The notes: a model not told the origin generated them from the letters alone. A stretch of DNA of 64,000 nucleotides from UBA5972 sp964567685 (GCA_964567685.1 CAZMNO010000008.1:27845-91844), one strand, 5' to 3'. Shown: positions 39,991-50,178, numbered from the stretch's first letter. Made by a program: numbers and translations.

Positions 39991-41982
39991 ATGGAAACCA
40001 TCATCCTTTTTGCCCCTCTGGTTGGCGCGATCTTTTCCGGTTTCGGCCACAAGTTCGTCGGCGAGCGTGCGGCAATTACCACCGCGACCGGGCTTTTGTT
40101 CCTGTCGGCAGCACTCAGCTGGTTCATCTTCCTGACCAATGACGGGCAGATGCAGCAGATCCCGATCATGCGCTGGGTTGAAAGCGGTTCGCTTTCGGCA
40201 GACTGGGCGATCCGGCTGGACCGGCTGACCGCGATCATGCTGGTGGTGGTGACCACGGTTTCCAGCCTCGTTCATCTTTATTCCCATGGCTACATGGATA
40301 AAGACCCGCAGTGGAAAGAGGGTGAAAGCTACAAACCGCGCTTCTTTGCCTATCTGTCGTTCTTTACTTTCGCCATGCTGATGCTGGTGACAAGCGACAA
40401 CCTTTTGCAGATGTTCTTTGGCTGGGAAGGGGTTGGCGTCGCCTCCTACTTGCTGATCGGGTTTTATTACCGCAAGCCAAGTGCCAATGCCGCCGCGATC
40501 AAGGCGTTTATCGTCAACCGGGTTGGCGATTTCGGCTTTGCGCTGGGGATTTTCGGCCTGTTCTTCATGGTCGACAGCATCCAGTTTACTGACGTATTTG
40601 CGCAGGGCCATCACCTTGCCGAGGTGAAGATGCACTTCCTTTACATGGAAGTGACGGCGATTGAGCTTCTGACCTTCCTTCTGTTCGTTGGCGCGATGGG
40701 GAAATCGGCGCAGTTGTTCCTCCATACCTGGCTGCCTGACGCGATGGAGGGCCCGACGCCGGTTTCCGCCCTCATTCACGCCGCAACGATGGTGACGGCG
40801 GGTGTTTTCCTCGTCTGCCGCATGTCACCCCTCTTTGAATACGCCCCGGATACGCTGGCTTTTGTCACCGTTATCGGCGCGCTGACGGCCTTTGTCGCGG
40901 CCACCATCGGCCTTGTGCAGAATGACATCAAGCGCGTCATCGCCTATTCCACCATGAGCCAGCTTGGCTATATGTTCGCCGCCGCCGGTGTTGGCGTTTA
41001 TCAGGTGGCGATGTTCCATCTGTTCACGCACGCATTCTTCAAGGCAATGCTGTTCCTTGGTGCAGGCTCGGTTATCACCGCGATGCACCACGAGCAGGAT
41101 ATGCGCAATTACGGCAACCTCAGAAAGAAAATACCCGTCACCTTCTGGGCGATGATGATCGGCACGCTGGCCATTACCGGTGTCGGTATTCCGAGTGTGA
41201 TTGCCAAACTTGGCCACACGCCAATTGGTTTCGCCGGTTTCCTGTCAAAAGACGCGATTATCGAAAGCACCTTTGCCGCCGGTTCCTCGGTCGGTCAGTT
41301 TGCCTTCGTCCTGTTGGTGGCCGCTGCCGCAATGACCGCGTTCTATTCCTGGCGCCTGATTTTCATGACCTTCTATGGGCCTGAGAAAGGCGACAAGCAC
41401 ACTCACGAACATGCCCATGAAAGCCCCAACACCATGCTCATTCCACTGGTGGTTCTGGCCGTTGGCTCGGTTTTCGCCGGTATGATCTGGTATGGCGATT
41501 TCTTCGGCGATCATGTCGAGGAGTTCTTCGGTGCCTCTGTCTACACCAACCACGAGACAAACCACGTGCTGCATGATGCGCATTACGTGCCGACCTCGGT
41601 CATTCTGGCACCGTTCCTTGCCATGCTGACCGGTCTGCTGCTGGCCTGGATCTTCTATATCCGCCGACCCGGCATCCCGGCGGCACTGGCCAGCCAGTTT
41701 GACGTGCTTTACCGGTTCCTGCTTAACAAATGGTACTTTGACGAGGTTTATGAGGTGCTGTTCGTGCGTTCAGCCAAATGGCTGGGCCGGTTTCTGTGGA
41801 AGAAAGGCGATGGCAGTGTGATTGACGGCACCATCAATGGCGTGGCGATGGGGATCATACCCTTTGTCACAAGGCTCGCAGGGCGGGCGCAATCGGGGTA
41901 TCTGTTCCATTACGCGCTGGCGATGGTTCTGGGCATTGCCGCCCTTGTCACCTGGATGACGATCAGCGGAGGAGCGCACTGA
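39991..41982 (+). CDS. nuoL: NADH-quinone oxidoreductase subunit L
   Basis: A 663-residue antiporter-like proton-pumping subunit with about 16 helices. 'WEGVGVASYLLIGFYY', 'AMEGPTPVSALIHAATMVTAG' (in two parts) and 'FTHAFFKAMLFLGAGSVI' are diagnostic; a His/Glu-rich loop 'KHTHEHAHESPN' lies near residue 470. The C-terminal amphipathic helix and anchor are present. Stop overlaps nuoM (TGATG). Confidence 0.97.
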   Translation: METIILFAPLVGAIFSGFGHKFVGERAAITTATGLLFLSAALSWFIFLTNDGQMQQIPIMRWVESGSLSADWAIRLDRLTAIMLVVVTTVSSLVHLYSHGYMDKDPQWKEGESYKPRFFAYLSFFTFAMLMLVTSDNLLQMFFGWEGVGVASYLLIGFYYRKPSANAAAIKAFIVNRVGDFGFALGIFGLFFMVDSIQFTDVFAQGHHLAEVKMHFLYMEVTAIELLTFLLFVGAMGKSAQLFLHTWLPDAMEGPTPVSALIHAATMVTAGVFLVCRMSPLFEYAPDTLAFVTVIGALTAFVAATIGLVQNDIKRVIAYSTMSQLGYMFAAAGVGVYQVAMFHLFTHAFFKAMLFLGAGSVITAMHHEQDMRNYGNLRKKIPVTFWAMMIGTLAITGVGIPSVIAKLGHTPIGFAGFLSKDAIIESTFAAGSSVGQFAFVLLVAAAAMTAFYSWRLIFMTFYGPEKGDKHTHEHAHESPNTMLIPLVVLAVGSVFAGMIWYGDFFGDHVEEFFGASVYTNHETNHVLHDAHYVPTSVILAPFLAMLTGLLLAWIFYIRRPGIPAALASQFDVLYRFLLNKWYFDEVYEVLFVRSAKWLGRFLWKKGDGSVIDGTINGVAMGIIPFVTRLAGRAQSGYLFHYALAMVLGIAALVTWMTISGGAH

Positions 41983-43523
41983 TGGACAATCTTCTGTCAA
42001 TCGTAACCTTCCTGCCGATGATCGCAGCTGCCATTCTGGCCCTGTTTCTGCGCGGCGAGGATGAACCGGCACAGCGCGCGGCAAAATGGTTGGCGATGCT
42101 TGCAACCTCGGCCGTATTCATCATCTCGCTGATCATTCTGGTGCAGTTCGACCCGGCTGATACCGGCTTTCAGATGGTTGAAGAGCATGCCTGGCTGGGC
42201 GGGCTCACCTACAAGATGGGAGTTGACGGGATCAGCGTTCTGTTCGTTCTGCTGACCACCTTCCTGATGCCCTTGGTCATTGCCGCAAGCTGGAACGTGA
42301 CCAACCGCGTCAAGGAATACATGATTGCCTTTCTGGTGCTTGAAAGCCTGATGATCGCAGTCTTTTGCGCCCTTGATCTGATCTTCTTCTATGTGGTGTT
42401 TGAAGCGGGTCTTATCCCGATGTTCCTGATCGTCGGCATCTGGGGCGGCAAAGAGCGCATCTATGCCGCCTTCAAGTTCTTCCTTTACACGCTGTTGGGG
42501 TCGGTCCTGATGCTGGTCGCCATGATCGCGATGTATATGGATGCGGGCACCACCGATATTCCGACGCTTCTGAACCACGAATTCTCGTCCTCGACTATCT
42601 CGGTCCTTGGCTGGCAGATCGTCGGCGGGGCGCAGACGCTGATGTTCCTGGCGTTCTTTGCCAGCTTCGCGGTTAAAATGCCCATGTGGCCGGTTCACAC
42701 CTGGCTGCCGGACGCCCACGTTCAGGCGCCAACGGCGGGGTCTGTCGTGCTGGCGGCGATCCTGTTGAAGATGGGCGGCTATGGTTTCCTGCGCTTTTCC
42801 CTGCCGATGTTCCCGGTTGGGGCTGAGCTGCTAAGCGGTTTCATTCTCTGGCTCAGCGTCATTGCGATTATCTACACGTCTTTGGTGGCGATGATGCAGG
42901 AAGACATGAAAAAGCTGATCGCCTATTCCTCGGTCGCCCATATGGGTTTTGTGACGATGGGGATATTCGCCTTCAACCAGCAGGGCCTTGATGGCGCGAT
43001 TTTCCAGATGATCAGCCACGGCTTCATCTCCGGCGCGCTCTTCCTTGTTGTCGGTGTGATCTATGACCGGATGCACACCCGCGAAATTGATGCCTATGGC
43101 GGCCTTGTGGTCAGGATGCCCGCCTATGCGCTGATCTTCATGCTGTTCACCATGGCCAATGTCGGCCTGCCGGGCACATCAGGTTTCGTTGGCGAGTTTC
43201 TGACGCTGGTTGGCATCTTCCAGGCCAATACATGGGTGGCCTTCTTTGCCACGACCGGGGTGATCCTGTCGGCTGGTTATGCGCTCTGGCTCTATCGTCG
43301 GGTGGTTTTCGGCGATCTGATCAAGGAAAGCCTGAAATCCATCAACGACATGACCGCGCGCGAGAAATGGATTTTCGCGCCGCTGGTGACCATGACCATT
43401 TTGCTGGGCATCTATCCAAGCCTCGTGCTTGATCTGATCGGCCCCTCGGTCACGGCACTGTTACATGATATCGAACCTGTCATTTCCGCTGCCCGTGCTG
43501 GCACGGCTATTGCGGGTCATTAA
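41982..43523 (+). CDS. nuoM: NADH-quinone oxidoreductase subunit M
   Basis: A 513-residue antiporter-like proton-pumping subunit with the usual 14 helices. Markers: 'GVDGISVLFVLLTTFL', 'FEAGLIPMFLIVGIWGG', 'WLPDAHVQAPTAGSVVLA' and 'AYSSVAHMGFVTMG'. Lies 10 nt before nuoN. Confidence 0.97.
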   Translation: MDNLLSIVTFLPMIAAAILALFLRGEDEPAQRAAKWLAMLATSAVFIISLIILVQFDPADTGFQMVEEHAWLGGLTYKMGVDGISVLFVLLTTFLMPLVIAASWNVTNRVKEYMIAFLVLESLMIAVFCALDLIFFYVVFEAGLIPMFLIVGIWGGKERIYAAFKFFLYTLLGSVLMLVAMIAMYMDAGTTDIPTLLNHEFSSSTISVLGWQIVGGAQTLMFLAFFASFAVKMPMWPVHTWLPDAHVQAPTAGSVVLAAILLKMGGYGFLRFSLPMFPVGAELLSGFILWLSVIAIIYTSLVAMMQEDMKKLIAYSSVAHMGFVTMGIFAFNQQGLDGAIFQMISHGFISGALFLVVGVIYDRMHTREIDAYGGLVVRMPAYALIFMLFTMANVGLPGTSGFVGEFLTLVGIFQANTWVAFFATTGVILSAGYALWLYRRVVFGDLIKESLKSINDMTAREKWIFAPLVTMTILLGIYPSLVLDLIGPSVTALLHDIEPVISAARAGTAIAGH

Positions 43524-43532
43524 GGGTAGAAG

Positions 43533-44975
43533 ATGATGATTGGACCTGATCTCAAAGTAATCCTGCCCGAACTGGTTCTGGCCGTTTACGCAATGCTGGC
43601 GCTGATGTGGGCGGTTTACCGCGGCAAGGATGCCGAAGCTCCGATGCTTTTCTGGCTGACGGCGATTGTGCTGGCCGGGCTTGGCGCCTGGATCGGGCTT
43701 GAGCCTGAAGGGACGCGAACTGCCTTTGACGGGGCGTTCGTCAACGATGGGTTTGCCCGTTTTGCCAAGGTGATGGTTCTGTTTTCCGCTGCCATTGTTT
43801 TGCTGATGAGCCAGGAATACCTAAAGCGCAACCAGCTTTTGAAGTTTGAGTTTCCCATTCTCGTGGCACTTGCCGTTGTCGGCATGATGATGATGGTCTC
43901 AGCCGGTGACCTGATGGCGCTTTATATGGGGCTCGAGCTGCAATCGCTGTCGCTTTACGTGATTGCCGCGTTTCGGCGTGACAGCCTGCGCTCCACCGAG
44001 GCGGGGCTGAAATACTTCGTTCTCGGCGCGCTGTCCTCAGGCCTGCTGCTTTATGGCGCTTCGTTGGTTTACGGTTATGCAGGCACCACCAGTTTTGAGG
44101 GCATCACAGCGGCGGTCGGCCATGAGGGCCTGTCCCTTGGCCTGCTGATCGGCCTTGTCTTTCTGCTGACCGGTCTGGCCTTCAAAGTATCCGCCGTGCC
44201 CTTTCACATGTGGACCCCCGATGTCTATGAAGGTTCGCCAACGCCGGTGACCGCCTTCTTTGCCACAGCACCAAAAGCTGCGGCTATGGCTCTCTTTGCC
44301 CGAGTGACGTTCGATGCCTTTGGCGGGGCAACCAATGACTGGGGCCAGATCGTCGGCTTGCTATCGGTTCTGTCGATGTTCCTGGGGGCAATTGCCGCCA
44401 TTGGTCAAAGCAACATCAAACGCCTGATGGCCTATAGCTCGATCAGCCATATGGGCTTTGCCCTGATGGGGCTGGCCGCCGGAACCGAGCAGGGCGTGCA
44501 GGCGATGCTGATCTATATGGCGATCTATGTGACGATGAATGTCGGTGTCTTCGCTTTCATCCTGAATATGGAGAAAGATGGGCAGGCTGTGACCGATATC
44601 GCCGCGCTCAACATGTATAGCCGGGTCGAACCCTTGCGTGCGGCCGCCCTGATGGTCCTGATGTTCAGCCTTGCGGGCATTCCACCGCTGGTCGGGTTCT
44701 TTGGCAAGTTCTATGTACTGCAGGCAGCGGTCAATTCCGGGCTGGTATGGCTGGCTATCGGCGGGGTGATCGCCAGTGTCATTGGCGCGTTCTATTACCT
44801 CAGGATCATCTATCTGATGTATTTCGGCGAGGCGCGCGAGGCGCTTGACGGCACAATGCCTGCCGTACACTGGGCCGCATTGATGGCATCGGCCTTCGTG
44901 ATGGTGGCCGGGGTTGTGAACCTTTTCGGGGTTGAGACCATTGCCGGTGCAGCCGCAGCGACATTGCTGAAATAG
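43533..44975 (+). CDS. nuoN: NADH-quinone oxidoreductase subunit N
   Basis: A 480-residue antiporter-like subunit. 'MYMGLELQSLSLYVIAAF'-type, 'HMWTPDVYEGSPTPVTAFFATAPKAA' (in parts) and 'LMAYSSISHMGFALMGLAAG' fit NuoN. Last complex I gene; the birA ATG follows its stop directly with no spacer. Confidence 0.96.
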   Translation: MMIGPDLKVILPELVLAVYAMLALMWAVYRGKDAEAPMLFWLTAIVLAGLGAWIGLEPEGTRTAFDGAFVNDGFARFAKVMVLFSAAIVLLMSQEYLKRNQLLKFEFPILVALAVVGMMMMVSAGDLMALYMGLELQSLSLYVIAAFRRDSLRSTEAGLKYFVLGALSSGLLLYGASLVYGYAGTTSFEGITAAVGHEGLSLGLLIGLVFLLTGLAFKVSAVPFHMWTPDVYEGSPTPVTAFFATAPKAAAMALFARVTFDAFGGATNDWGQIVGLLSVLSMFLGAIAAIGQSNIKRLMAYSSISHMGFALMGLAAGTEQGVQAMLIYMAIYVTMNVGVFAFILNMEKDGQAVTDIAALNMYSRVEPLRAAALMVLMFSLAGIPPLVGFFGKFYVLQAAVNSGLVWLAIGGVIASVIGAFYYLRIIYLMYFGEAREALDGTMPAVHWAALMASAFVMVAGVVNLFGVETIAGAAAATLLK

Positions 44976-45710
44976 ATGGGTGAGTGGCCACAGGGCGTTG
45001 ACAGGCGGGTCTATCCCACGCTTGACAGCACCATGGCCGAAGCCGCGCGTCTGAAAGACGGGCTTGCCGGGCCAACCTGGATACTGGCGCTTGAGCAAAC
45101 GGCTGCACATGGGCGCCGCGGGCGCAAATGGGAACAGCCAGGGGGAAATTTCTCGGCCACGCTTGTGTTTCGACCCGAGGGTTCGGTTGAGGCCCGCGCA
45201 CAGCGCTCCTATGTGGCCGCTCTTGCGCTTCGCGACACCATTACCAGCGTAAGCGGACGCGGATCCGGCCTGAGTCTGAAATGGCCCAATGATGTTTTGC
45301 TGAATGGCGGCAAGCTGGCAGGTATTCTTCTGGAAAGTATCGGCGATCACTTGGCTATCGGTATCGGTGTCAACCTGCTGGATGCGCCCGCTGCCAGTGA
45401 TCTGGAACCGGATGCACAGCCGCCGGCCAGCCTGATGGGGGAAACCGGTTTGCGCCTGAGCCCGGAAGAGTTTCTAGACCATCTGGCCCCGGCTTATGCG
45501 GCACGTGAAGCGCAGTTTGCAACATATGGCTTTGCACCTGTCCGCACTGAATGGCTGCGCCATGCCGCAAGACTTGGCGAGGTGATCACAGCCCGATTGG
45601 CGGGCAAGGTCATCACCGGCACCTTCGAAACGGTGGACGAGACAGGTGTGCTTGTTCTAAAAGCCGCCGATGGAACGCATAAGATTGCTGCGGCTGATGT
45701 GTTCTTTTGA
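44976..45710 (+). CDS. birA: Biotin--[acetyl-CoA-carboxylase] ligase
   Basis: A 244-residue BirA lacking the N-terminal DNA-binding domain, so an enzyme only. Biotinyl-AMP site: 'AAHGRRGRKWEQPGGNFSAT' (GRGRRGR-like loop), 'LKWPNDVLLNGGKLAGILLE', and the C-terminal beta domain. It biotinylates carrier domains such as MccA in this window and acetyl-CoA carboxylase. The order nuoN-birA-coaX-rnj is usual in alphaproteobacteria. Confidence 0.94.
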   Translation: MGEWPQGVDRRVYPTLDSTMAEAARLKDGLAGPTWILALEQTAAHGRRGRKWEQPGGNFSATLVFRPEGSVEARAQRSYVAALALRDTITSVSGRGSGLSLKWPNDVLLNGGKLAGILLESIGDHLAIGIGVNLLDAPAASDLEPDAQPPASLMGETGLRLSPEEFLDHLAPAYAAREAQFATYGFAPVRTEWLRHAARLGEVITARLAGKVITGTFETVDETGVLVLKAADGTHKIAAADVFF

Positions 45711-45736
45711 ACCGGCTGAGGAAAAGGGGCTGAAAG

Positions 45737-46510
45737 ATGCTGCTGGCCATTGACGTTGGAAACACCAACACGGTTTTTGCCATCCATGACGGAACGGATT
45801 TCGTTGCCGACTGGCGTTGCGCAACCGAGCATCAGAGGACGGCGGACGAGTATTATGTCTGGCTCAATACGCTGATGAAACTACAAGATATAACGGTTGA
45901 TATTACTGAAGTTATCGTTTCTTCAGTCGTACCGCAGGTGGTATTCAATCTGCGTGTTCTGTCGGATCGCTACTATAATTGCCGCCCGCTGGTTATCGGC
46001 AAGCCCGATTGCAACCTGCCGGTCGATGTGCGCGTGGATGCCGATACGCAGGTCGGGGCTGACCGGCTGGTCAACACGGTCGGGGCTTATGCCCAATATG
46101 GCGGTGATATCATCATCGTTGATTTCGGCACTGCCACCACCTTTGATGTGGTCGCCAAGGATGGTGCCTATATCGGAGGGGTTATCGCACCGGGGGTCAA
46201 CCTTTCTGTGCGTGCGCTGCATGAGGCTGCGGCTGCCCTGCCGCATGTCGATGTGACCAAACCGCAAAGCGTCATCGGCACCAATACGGTGGCCTGTATG
46301 CAATCCGGTGTCTATTTCGGCTATGTCGGCCTGATCGAGGTGATCAACCGCGAGATCCGTGCCGAACGCGAACGCCCGATGAAAGTGATCGCAACCGGTG
46401 GGCTGGCGACCCTGTTCAATCAGGAGCCGGGGCTGTTTGATCATGTCGATGGTGAACTGACCATGACCGGGCTTGTCGAGATCAACGCGTTTAACCGAAA
46501 GGCCGGCTGA
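45737..46510 (+). CDS. coaX: Type III pantothenate kinase
   Basis: A 257-residue CoaX starting coenzyme A synthesis by phosphorylating pantothenate. 'LLAIDVGNTNTVFAI' (phosphate-1 loop Asp), 'GADRLVNTVGAY', 'IVDFGTATTFDVV' and 'GGVIAPGVNLS' are the family's ATP and pantothenate motifs. Its stop overlaps the rnj ATG (TGATG), so they are translated together. Confidence 0.96.
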   Translation: MLLAIDVGNTNTVFAIHDGTDFVADWRCATEHQRTADEYYVWLNTLMKLQDITVDITEVIVSSVVPQVVFNLRVLSDRYYNCRPLVIGKPDCNLPVDVRVDADTQVGADRLVNTVGAYAQYGGDIIIVDFGTATTFDVVAKDGAYIGGVIAPGVNLSVRALHEAAAALPHVDVTKPQSVIGTNTVACMQSGVYFGYVGLIEVINREIRAERERPMKVIATGGLATLFNQEPGLFDHVDGELTMTGLVEINAFNRKAG

Positions 46511-48183
46511 TGGCAAAGAACCGGCTGATCTACCTGCCGCTGGGCGGGGCGGGCGAGATCGGAATGAACTGCTATGTCTATGGCTACGGGCCCAAGGACA
46601 ATGAGCGCTATATACTGGTCGATGTTGGCGTAACATTTCCCGATATGGATGGTTCGCCCGGTGTCAATCTGATCCTTGCCGATATCGACTGGCTGGAAGA
46701 GCGTGCTGACCGGCTGGAGGCGATTTTCATCACCCACGCCCATGAGGACCATATCGGTGCGCTCGGTCTGGTTTACGGGCGCATACCCGTGCCGGTCTAT
46801 GCCCGCGCCTTTACCGCCGCTATTGCCCGGCTGAAGCTCGAAGAGCAGGGGCGAGATATCGAGGTGGTGAACGAGGTTGCCGCCTATCCCGAGGTGATCA
46901 CCGCCGGGCCGTTTGAGGTCAGCTTTCTGCCGGTTTCGCATTCGATCCCGGAAAGTTCGGCCCTGGTGATCGATACACCGGCCGGGAGGATCGTGCATAC
47001 CGGCGATTTCAAGCTCGATGGCTCACCACAGGTGGGTGAAGCGTTTGATCCGGTCTTGTGGCAGGAAGTGGCCAAGGGGGGCGTGCGGGCACTGGTTTGT
47101 GACAGCACCAATGTCTTTTCCCCGCAACCGGGGCGTTCGGAGGCAACGCTGACAGCTCCGATTGCCGAGCTGATCAAGGGGGCCGAGGGGCTGGTTGTGA
47201 CAACCACTTTCGCCTCCAACCTGGCTCGGCTGAAAACATTGGCGCAGGCCGGGGTGGATGCGGGGCGTTCGATCGTGGTGATGGGCCGCGCAATGAAGCG
47301 GATGATTGCGGTGGCTCAGGCCACCGGGGTTCTGACAAATTTTCCACCAACAGTGCCGCAGGAGGACTGGGGCGATCTGGATCGCAACAACATGATGATC
47401 CTGGTCACCGGCAGTCAGGGCGAGCGCCGCGCCGGATCGGCCCAACTGGCCAATGGCAAATATAACGGGATCACATTGCGTGAAGGCGACATGTTTCTGT
47501 TCTCCTCAAAAACGATTCCCGGCAATGAAACCTCCGTTTCCAGAATAGTAAACAAATTCAGCGAGATGGGCGTTGATGTCGTTGATGAAAATGACGGGCT
47601 TTGTCATGTTTCAGGCCATGCCAACCGGCCTGATCTGGAAGCTGTGCATGACCTGATGAAACCGCAGATCGTCATTCCGATGCATGGCGAGCACCGGCAT
47701 TTGCGCGAGCATACGAAGTTGGCTGAGAGCAAGGGATTCGCTTCAATCATTGCAGCAAACGGAACGATGATCGATCTTTCCGGCAACCAGCCGCAAGTGG
47801 TGGATCAGCTTGAAACAGGGCGTCGCTATCTTGATGGGTCAGTTCTGATCGGGGCGCTTGACGGGGTGGTGCGCGATCGCATCCGCATGGCGCTGAACGG
47901 GCATGTGGTTGTCGGCATCATCATTGACGAGGACGATGAACCTCTTGGCGGAGCCTGGGTCGAAACCCACGGGTTGCCGGACCTGGCAGGAAGAGATCAC
48001 TCGCTGGCTGAGCTGATGGAAGAAGGCATCGAGTATCAGATGTCACGCGCCACCGCGAAAATGTTCATGTCGGATGAGGCCATGGAAGAGATGATCCGCC
48101 GCGCAGTTCGCAAGATCGGGCAGGAAGTGATCGGTAAAAAGCCAGAAGTGCGGGTGATGATCAACCGCCTGATGGGGGCGTGA
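46510..48183 (+). CDS. rnj: Ribonuclease J
   Basis: A 557-residue metallo-beta-lactamase/beta-CASP ribonuclease, with both exo- and endonuclease activity in the family. Zinc ligands are in 'ITHAHEDHIGAL' (HxHxDH), with 'HTGDFKLD' and 'SGHANRPDL' further on. The C-terminal oligomerisation domain is complete. It ends the nuo-birA-coaX-rnj transcription unit, followed by the double palindrome. Confidence 0.95.
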   Translation: MAKNRLIYLPLGGAGEIGMNCYVYGYGPKDNERYILVDVGVTFPDMDGSPGVNLILADIDWLEERADRLEAIFITHAHEDHIGALGLVYGRIPVPVYARAFTAAIARLKLEEQGRDIEVVNEVAAYPEVITAGPFEVSFLPVSHSIPESSALVIDTPAGRIVHTGDFKLDGSPQVGEAFDPVLWQEVAKGGVRALVCDSTNVFSPQPGRSEATLTAPIAELIKGAEGLVVTTTFASNLARLKTLAQAGVDAGRSIVVMGRAMKRMIAVAQATGVLTNFPPTVPQEDWGDLDRNNMMILVTGSQGERRAGSAQLANGKYNGITLREGDMFLFSSKTIPGNETSVSRIVNKFSEMGVDVVDENDGLCHVSGHANRPDLEAVHDLMKPQIVIPMHGEHRHLREHTKLAESKGFASIIAANGTMIDLSGNQPQVVDQLETGRRYLDGSVLIGALDGVVRDRIRMALNGHVVVGIIIDEDDEPLGGAWVETHGLPDLAGRDHSLAELMEEGIEYQMSRATAKMFMSDEAMEEMIRRAVRKIGQEVIGKKPEVRVMINRLMGA

Positions 48184-48249
48184 ACGGATTTCTTGCGGCC
48201 AGAGCACCGTCCAAAAAATCGAGACTCGGCACATGATATGCCAGAGACC

Positions 48250-48294
48250 AAAGCTGCTTTGAAGCGGCTTTCAAAGTGATTTCGAAATCACTTT
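48250..48294. repeat. Double palindrome element, copy 1
   Basis: Two palindromes side by side: a 22-bp one at 48250-48271 (half AAAGCTGCTTT, two mismatched pairs) and a perfect 22-bp one at 48273-48294 (half AAAGTGATTTC). It lies between the convergent rnj and DEAD-box genes and may act as a two-way terminator. The element recurs in the opposite order at 54281-54324. Confidence 0.75.
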
Positions 48295-48369
48295 TCGGTG
48301 GTGCAGGTTTTAGGAAAGGCGGGTTAGGACCAAAGACGCTCCTGCGGAGCTGATGAATGGCTCCGCCGG

Positions 48370-48392
48370 GGATATTTGGGAAAAGAAGAAGG
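48370..48392 (-). repeat. Copy of the short intergenic repeat (minus strand)
   Basis: Read on the minus strand it gives CTTCTTCTTTTCCCAAATA, matching the arms at 16562 and 18564, here followed by CCCCGGCGGAG. It abuts the 3' end of the DEAD-box gene. Confidence 0.45.
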
Positions 48393-49733
48393 TCAGAGAG
48401 AGCGCTGCAGAAACGCCGGGACGTGGTCGCCCATGCCAACAACGCCGTTAGGCTCGGTTTTGCCGCGGTTGCGGGGCTTTGATTTTTCCTGCGGTTTTTC
48501 GGCAGGCTTTGCTTTCTTACGCGCCGGAATTTCCTCTTTTTCAACCACGGGTTTTTCCGCTTTCGCTTCCCTGATGGGTTTGCCGGAAGAGGGCGCCTCA
48601 ATGCGCGGGATTTCCTTTTTCACCAGTTCTTCAATCGCCTGAAGGTATTTTTCATCATGCGTAGGGCAGAGCGTGAAGGCATGGCCCTCGCGGCCTGCAC
48701 GGCCGGTACGGCCGATCCGGTGCACGTAATCCTCGGAATGGATCGGCACGTCGAAATTGAAAATATGGCTGACATTTGGAATGTCGAGCCCGCGTGCCGC
48801 GACGTCAGAGGCGATCAGGAACTTGATATCGCCATCGCGAAACCCGTTAAGCGTGCGGGTGCGCACTGCCTGGTCAAGATCACCGTGAATGGCAGATGCA
48901 TTCAGCCCGTGCTTTTTCAGCGATTTTGCCACGATATCGACATCAACTTTGCGATTGCAGAAGATAATGGCGTTGGTCACCTTGTCGCCCTCACCGGCGA
49001 TCAGGCCGCGCAGCATGTCGCGCTTTTCCTTTGCGGTGCGATCCTTGCGCGACGGTTTGAAAACGCAGACTGCCTGCTGAATGGTTTCCGATGTGGTGGC
49101 CTGGCGCGCCACCTCGACCCGTTCGGGATTGTGCAGAAACTCCTGCGTGATACGGGTGATTTCAGGGGCCATTGTAGCAGAAAAGAACAGGGTCTGGCGG
49201 GTGAAGGGCGTGAGTTTGAAAATGCGTTCGATATCGGGGATAAACCCCATATCAAGCATCCGGTCTGCCTCGTCGACCACCATGATCTGAACACCAGTCA
49301 GCATCAGTTTACCACGTTCAAAATGGTCAAGCAGACGCCCGGGGGTGGCGATCAGAACATCCACACCGCGGTCGATCAACCGGTCCTGATCCTTGAAACT
49401 GACGCCCCCGATCAGAAGTGCCATCGTCAGTTTGGTGTGCTTGGCATAGGTCTCGAAATTCTCGGCAACCTGTGCGGCCAGTTCCCGCGTTGGCGCCAGA
49501 ACCAGCGAGCGCGGCATTCTGGCGCGTGCCCGTCCTTTGCCCAGCATGGTGATCATCGGAAGTGTGAACGAGGCCGTTTTGCCGGTGCCAGTCTGCGCAA
49601 TCCCCAAAACATCGCGCCCCTGGAGCGCGAACGGGATGGCGCCTTTCTGAATGGGTGTCGGCGTTTCATAACCCGCCTCTTCAACGGCTTTCAGTACCCG
49701 AGGGTCCAGTTCCAGGTCGGAGAATTTTGTCAT
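48393..49733 (-). CDS. DEAD-box ATP-dependent RNA helicase (RhlE-like)
   Basis: A 446-residue DEAD-box protein: Q motif 'GYETPTPIQ', Walker A 'AQTGTGKT', 'PTRELAAQ', 'VDEADRMLDMGF', 'FSATM', and 'HRIGRTGRAG'. A Lys/Pro/Glu-rich basic tail of ~70 residues follows the core, as in RhlE-type helicases that act in ribosome assembly or RNA decay. The ATG at 49733 begins 'MTKFSDLELDP'; a longer frame from 49796 adds 21 non-family residues. Convergent with rnj. Confidence 0.9.
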   Translation of the reverse strand: MTKFSDLELDPRVLKAVEEAGYETPTPIQKGAIPFALQGRDVLGIAQTGTGKTASFTLPMITMLGKGRARARMPRSLVLAPTRELAAQVAENFETYAKHTKLTMALLIGGVSFKDQDRLIDRGVDVLIATPGRLLDHFERGKLMLTGVQIMVVDEADRMLDMGFIPDIERIFKLTPFTRQTLFFSATMAPEITRITQEFLHNPERVEVARQATTSETIQQAVCVFKPSRKDRTAKEKRDMLRGLIAGEGDKVTNAIIFCNRKVDVDIVAKSLKKHGLNASAIHGDLDQAVRTRTLNGFRDGDIKFLIASDVAARGLDIPNVSHIFNFDVPIHSEDYVHRIGRTGRAGREGHAFTLCPTHDEKYLQAIEELVKKEIPRIEAPSSGKPIREAKAEKPVVEKEEIPARKKAKPAEKPQEKSKPRNRGKTEPNGVVGMGDHVPAFLQRSL

Positions 49734-50178
49734 ATGATCCCGTCTGTTACGGCAAATAGTTCGAGCAGACACTATTGCGACGGAAATGCCACGCAAAGAA
49801 GTGAGTCCTGCGCGCTTTCCTAGTCAAAAAGGCCGCTTTGGTCAACGCGACATACATGATTTTGACCAATTGCGAGCGTCGCGAACAATTGTTTCCAAAT
49901 TGGCGACAATAAGTTGGCATTGGGTGACAAACTGTTGCATTGGCGCAATAACCTTGCGTTCTGCGCCAATTTTACCGGGAGTCACCCGCGGACTCTGCCC
50001 TCCTTTAGGCTTGATCTGGTGAAAATCTGAATAAACCCAAGGTATAGAACCCGCAAATAAACCGGGGGAAAATAGTTTTTGTCAAAGATTGGGAATTAAG
50101 TGGCAGCACTCATAGACAGGTGCCGTTGCTCAAAGGCGGGTCGCATCTTTCACAGGTTAGAGTCTTTAAAGGGGCACC
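49734..50178 (+). promoter_or_regulatory. Intergenic region with stem-loop upstream of the RTX gene
   Basis: About 445 bp between divergent genes. A perfect 9-bp inverted repeat ATTGGCGCA/TGCGCCAAT with a 14-nt loop is at 49939-49970, and further TTGGC-type units occur at about 49903-49925. The region presumably holds both promoters; AAAGGGG precedes the RTX ATG. No gene is seen. Confidence 0.45.

Noticed and set aside
48657..49823. 388-codon plus-strand open frame over the DEAD-box gene
   Set aside because: Shadow frame; no helicase or other motif in that translation.
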